Shown here: positions 34,841 through 35,000 of the stretch, one piece after another
Numbering within the stretch: position 1 is the first letter of the stretch
Layout: each line of letters begins with the position of its first letter
DNA from: Roseovarius aestuariivivens
GTDB lineage: Bacteria; Pseudomonadota; Alphaproteobacteria; Rhodobacterales; Rhodobacteraceae
Assembly: GCF_004761875.1 (NCBI RefSeq)
Contig: NZ_SJEY01000015.1
Span: forward strand, 1 to 35,000
Direction of reading: 5' to 3'
DNA: 35,000 bases
Notes under the pieces: generated by a model
Seen by the model: the letters and a program-made list of their open reading frames with translations, nothing else
What the model was told of the DNA's origin: nothing
Databases searched by the model: none
Program-made: the position numbers and the translations under genes

Positions 34841-35000
34841 TCAACTTGAGAGTTTGATCCTGGCTCAGAACGAACGCTGGCGGCAGGCCTAACACATGCA
34901 AGTCGAACGAAGCCTTCGGGCTTAGTGGCGGACGGGTTAGTAACGCGTGGGAACGTGCCTTTCACTACGGAATAGTCCCGGGAAACTGGGTTTAATACCG
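34841..35000 (+). rRNA. rrs: 16S ribosomal RNA, 5' fragment
   Basis: The sequence begins TCAACTTGAGAGTTTGATCC and continues with the invariant TGGCTCAGAACGAACGCTGG, ACACATGCAAGTCGAACG and GCGGACGGGTTAGTAACGCG. This is the 5' domain of 16S rRNA through helix 8, truncated by the window edge at 160 nt. The sequence is of the Rhodobacteraceae type. The exact 5' end is estimated within a few bases by comparison with the E. coli start. Confidence 0.97.

Overview
This window comes from the chromosome of an alphaproteobacterium of the Rhodobacteraceae, most likely the Roseobacter group. The evidence is the start of a 16S rRNA gene of that type at the right edge, the grouping of sucC, mdh, mcl2, mch and sdhCDAB known from Rhodobacter sphaeroides, a protein with a VPLPA-CTERM sorting tail, and clustered GANTC (CcrM) sites. 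No phage, transposase, insertion sequence or CRISPR array is visible; this is mostly core chromosome with some accessory genes.

Layout. (1) 1-10.25 kb is a central-carbon block: the 5' end of sucC and mdh on the minus strand, a TauE/SafE exporter, a small secreted protein, then mcl2-nnrU-DUF1737-mch (ethylmalonyl-CoA pathway), an orphan receiver-domain protein, and sdhCDAB with a small lipoprotein gene between sdhA and sdhB. Near-identical palindromes (core TGTGATCACA) occur as close pairs upstream of both sucC and sdhC, which suggests one regulator for these TCA-cycle genes. (2) 10.25-15 kb holds a MarR-type regulator, a small membrane protein with a cysteine-rich tail, a DUF1989 protein, a surface-adhesin-E-like secreted protein, a periplasmic PQQ-type sugar dehydrogenase, rpmJ and tRNA-Val(GAC). 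(3) 15-23 kb holds an N-formylglutamate amidohydrolase, divergent dinB and NUDIX genes sharing a 61-bp control region with TTGTACAA sites, pyrF, clpB with a heat-shock-type promoter, and several small conserved or membrane proteins. (4) 23-29.2 kb is a co-directional group of four unusual proteins: an alpha/beta-hydrolase-like domain fused to a glycosyltransferase, a sulfotransferase, a glycosyltransferase fused to a methyltransferase, and an asparagine-synthetase-like protein without the N-terminal catalytic Cys. It looks like a glycan or small-molecule decoration cluster of unknown product. (5) 29.2-33.3 kb holds a DUF302 protein, a membrane-anchored FMN/Fe-S glutamate-synthase-like protein, and msrP-msrQ with a GDCCVxC cysteine-rich gene wedged between them. 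(6) 33.4-35 kb holds a VPLPA-CTERM protein and a 790-bp non-coding stretch leading to the 16S gene, with nine GANTC sites in 191 bp, a perfect DnaA-box 9-mer, boxA and leader hairpins.

How they fit. Mdh, SucC and Sdh are TCA-cycle enzymes. Mch and Mcl2 belong to the ethylmalonyl-CoA route, which feeds glyoxylate-derived malate and propionyl-CoA-derived succinate into that cycle during growth on C2 compounds, so the left block is a functional unit. Most neighbouring minus/plus pairs converge with very short gaps, and most genes have clear AGGAG-type ribosome sites; the exceptions are noted. By eye, the central-carbon block is less GC-saturated than the rest of the window.
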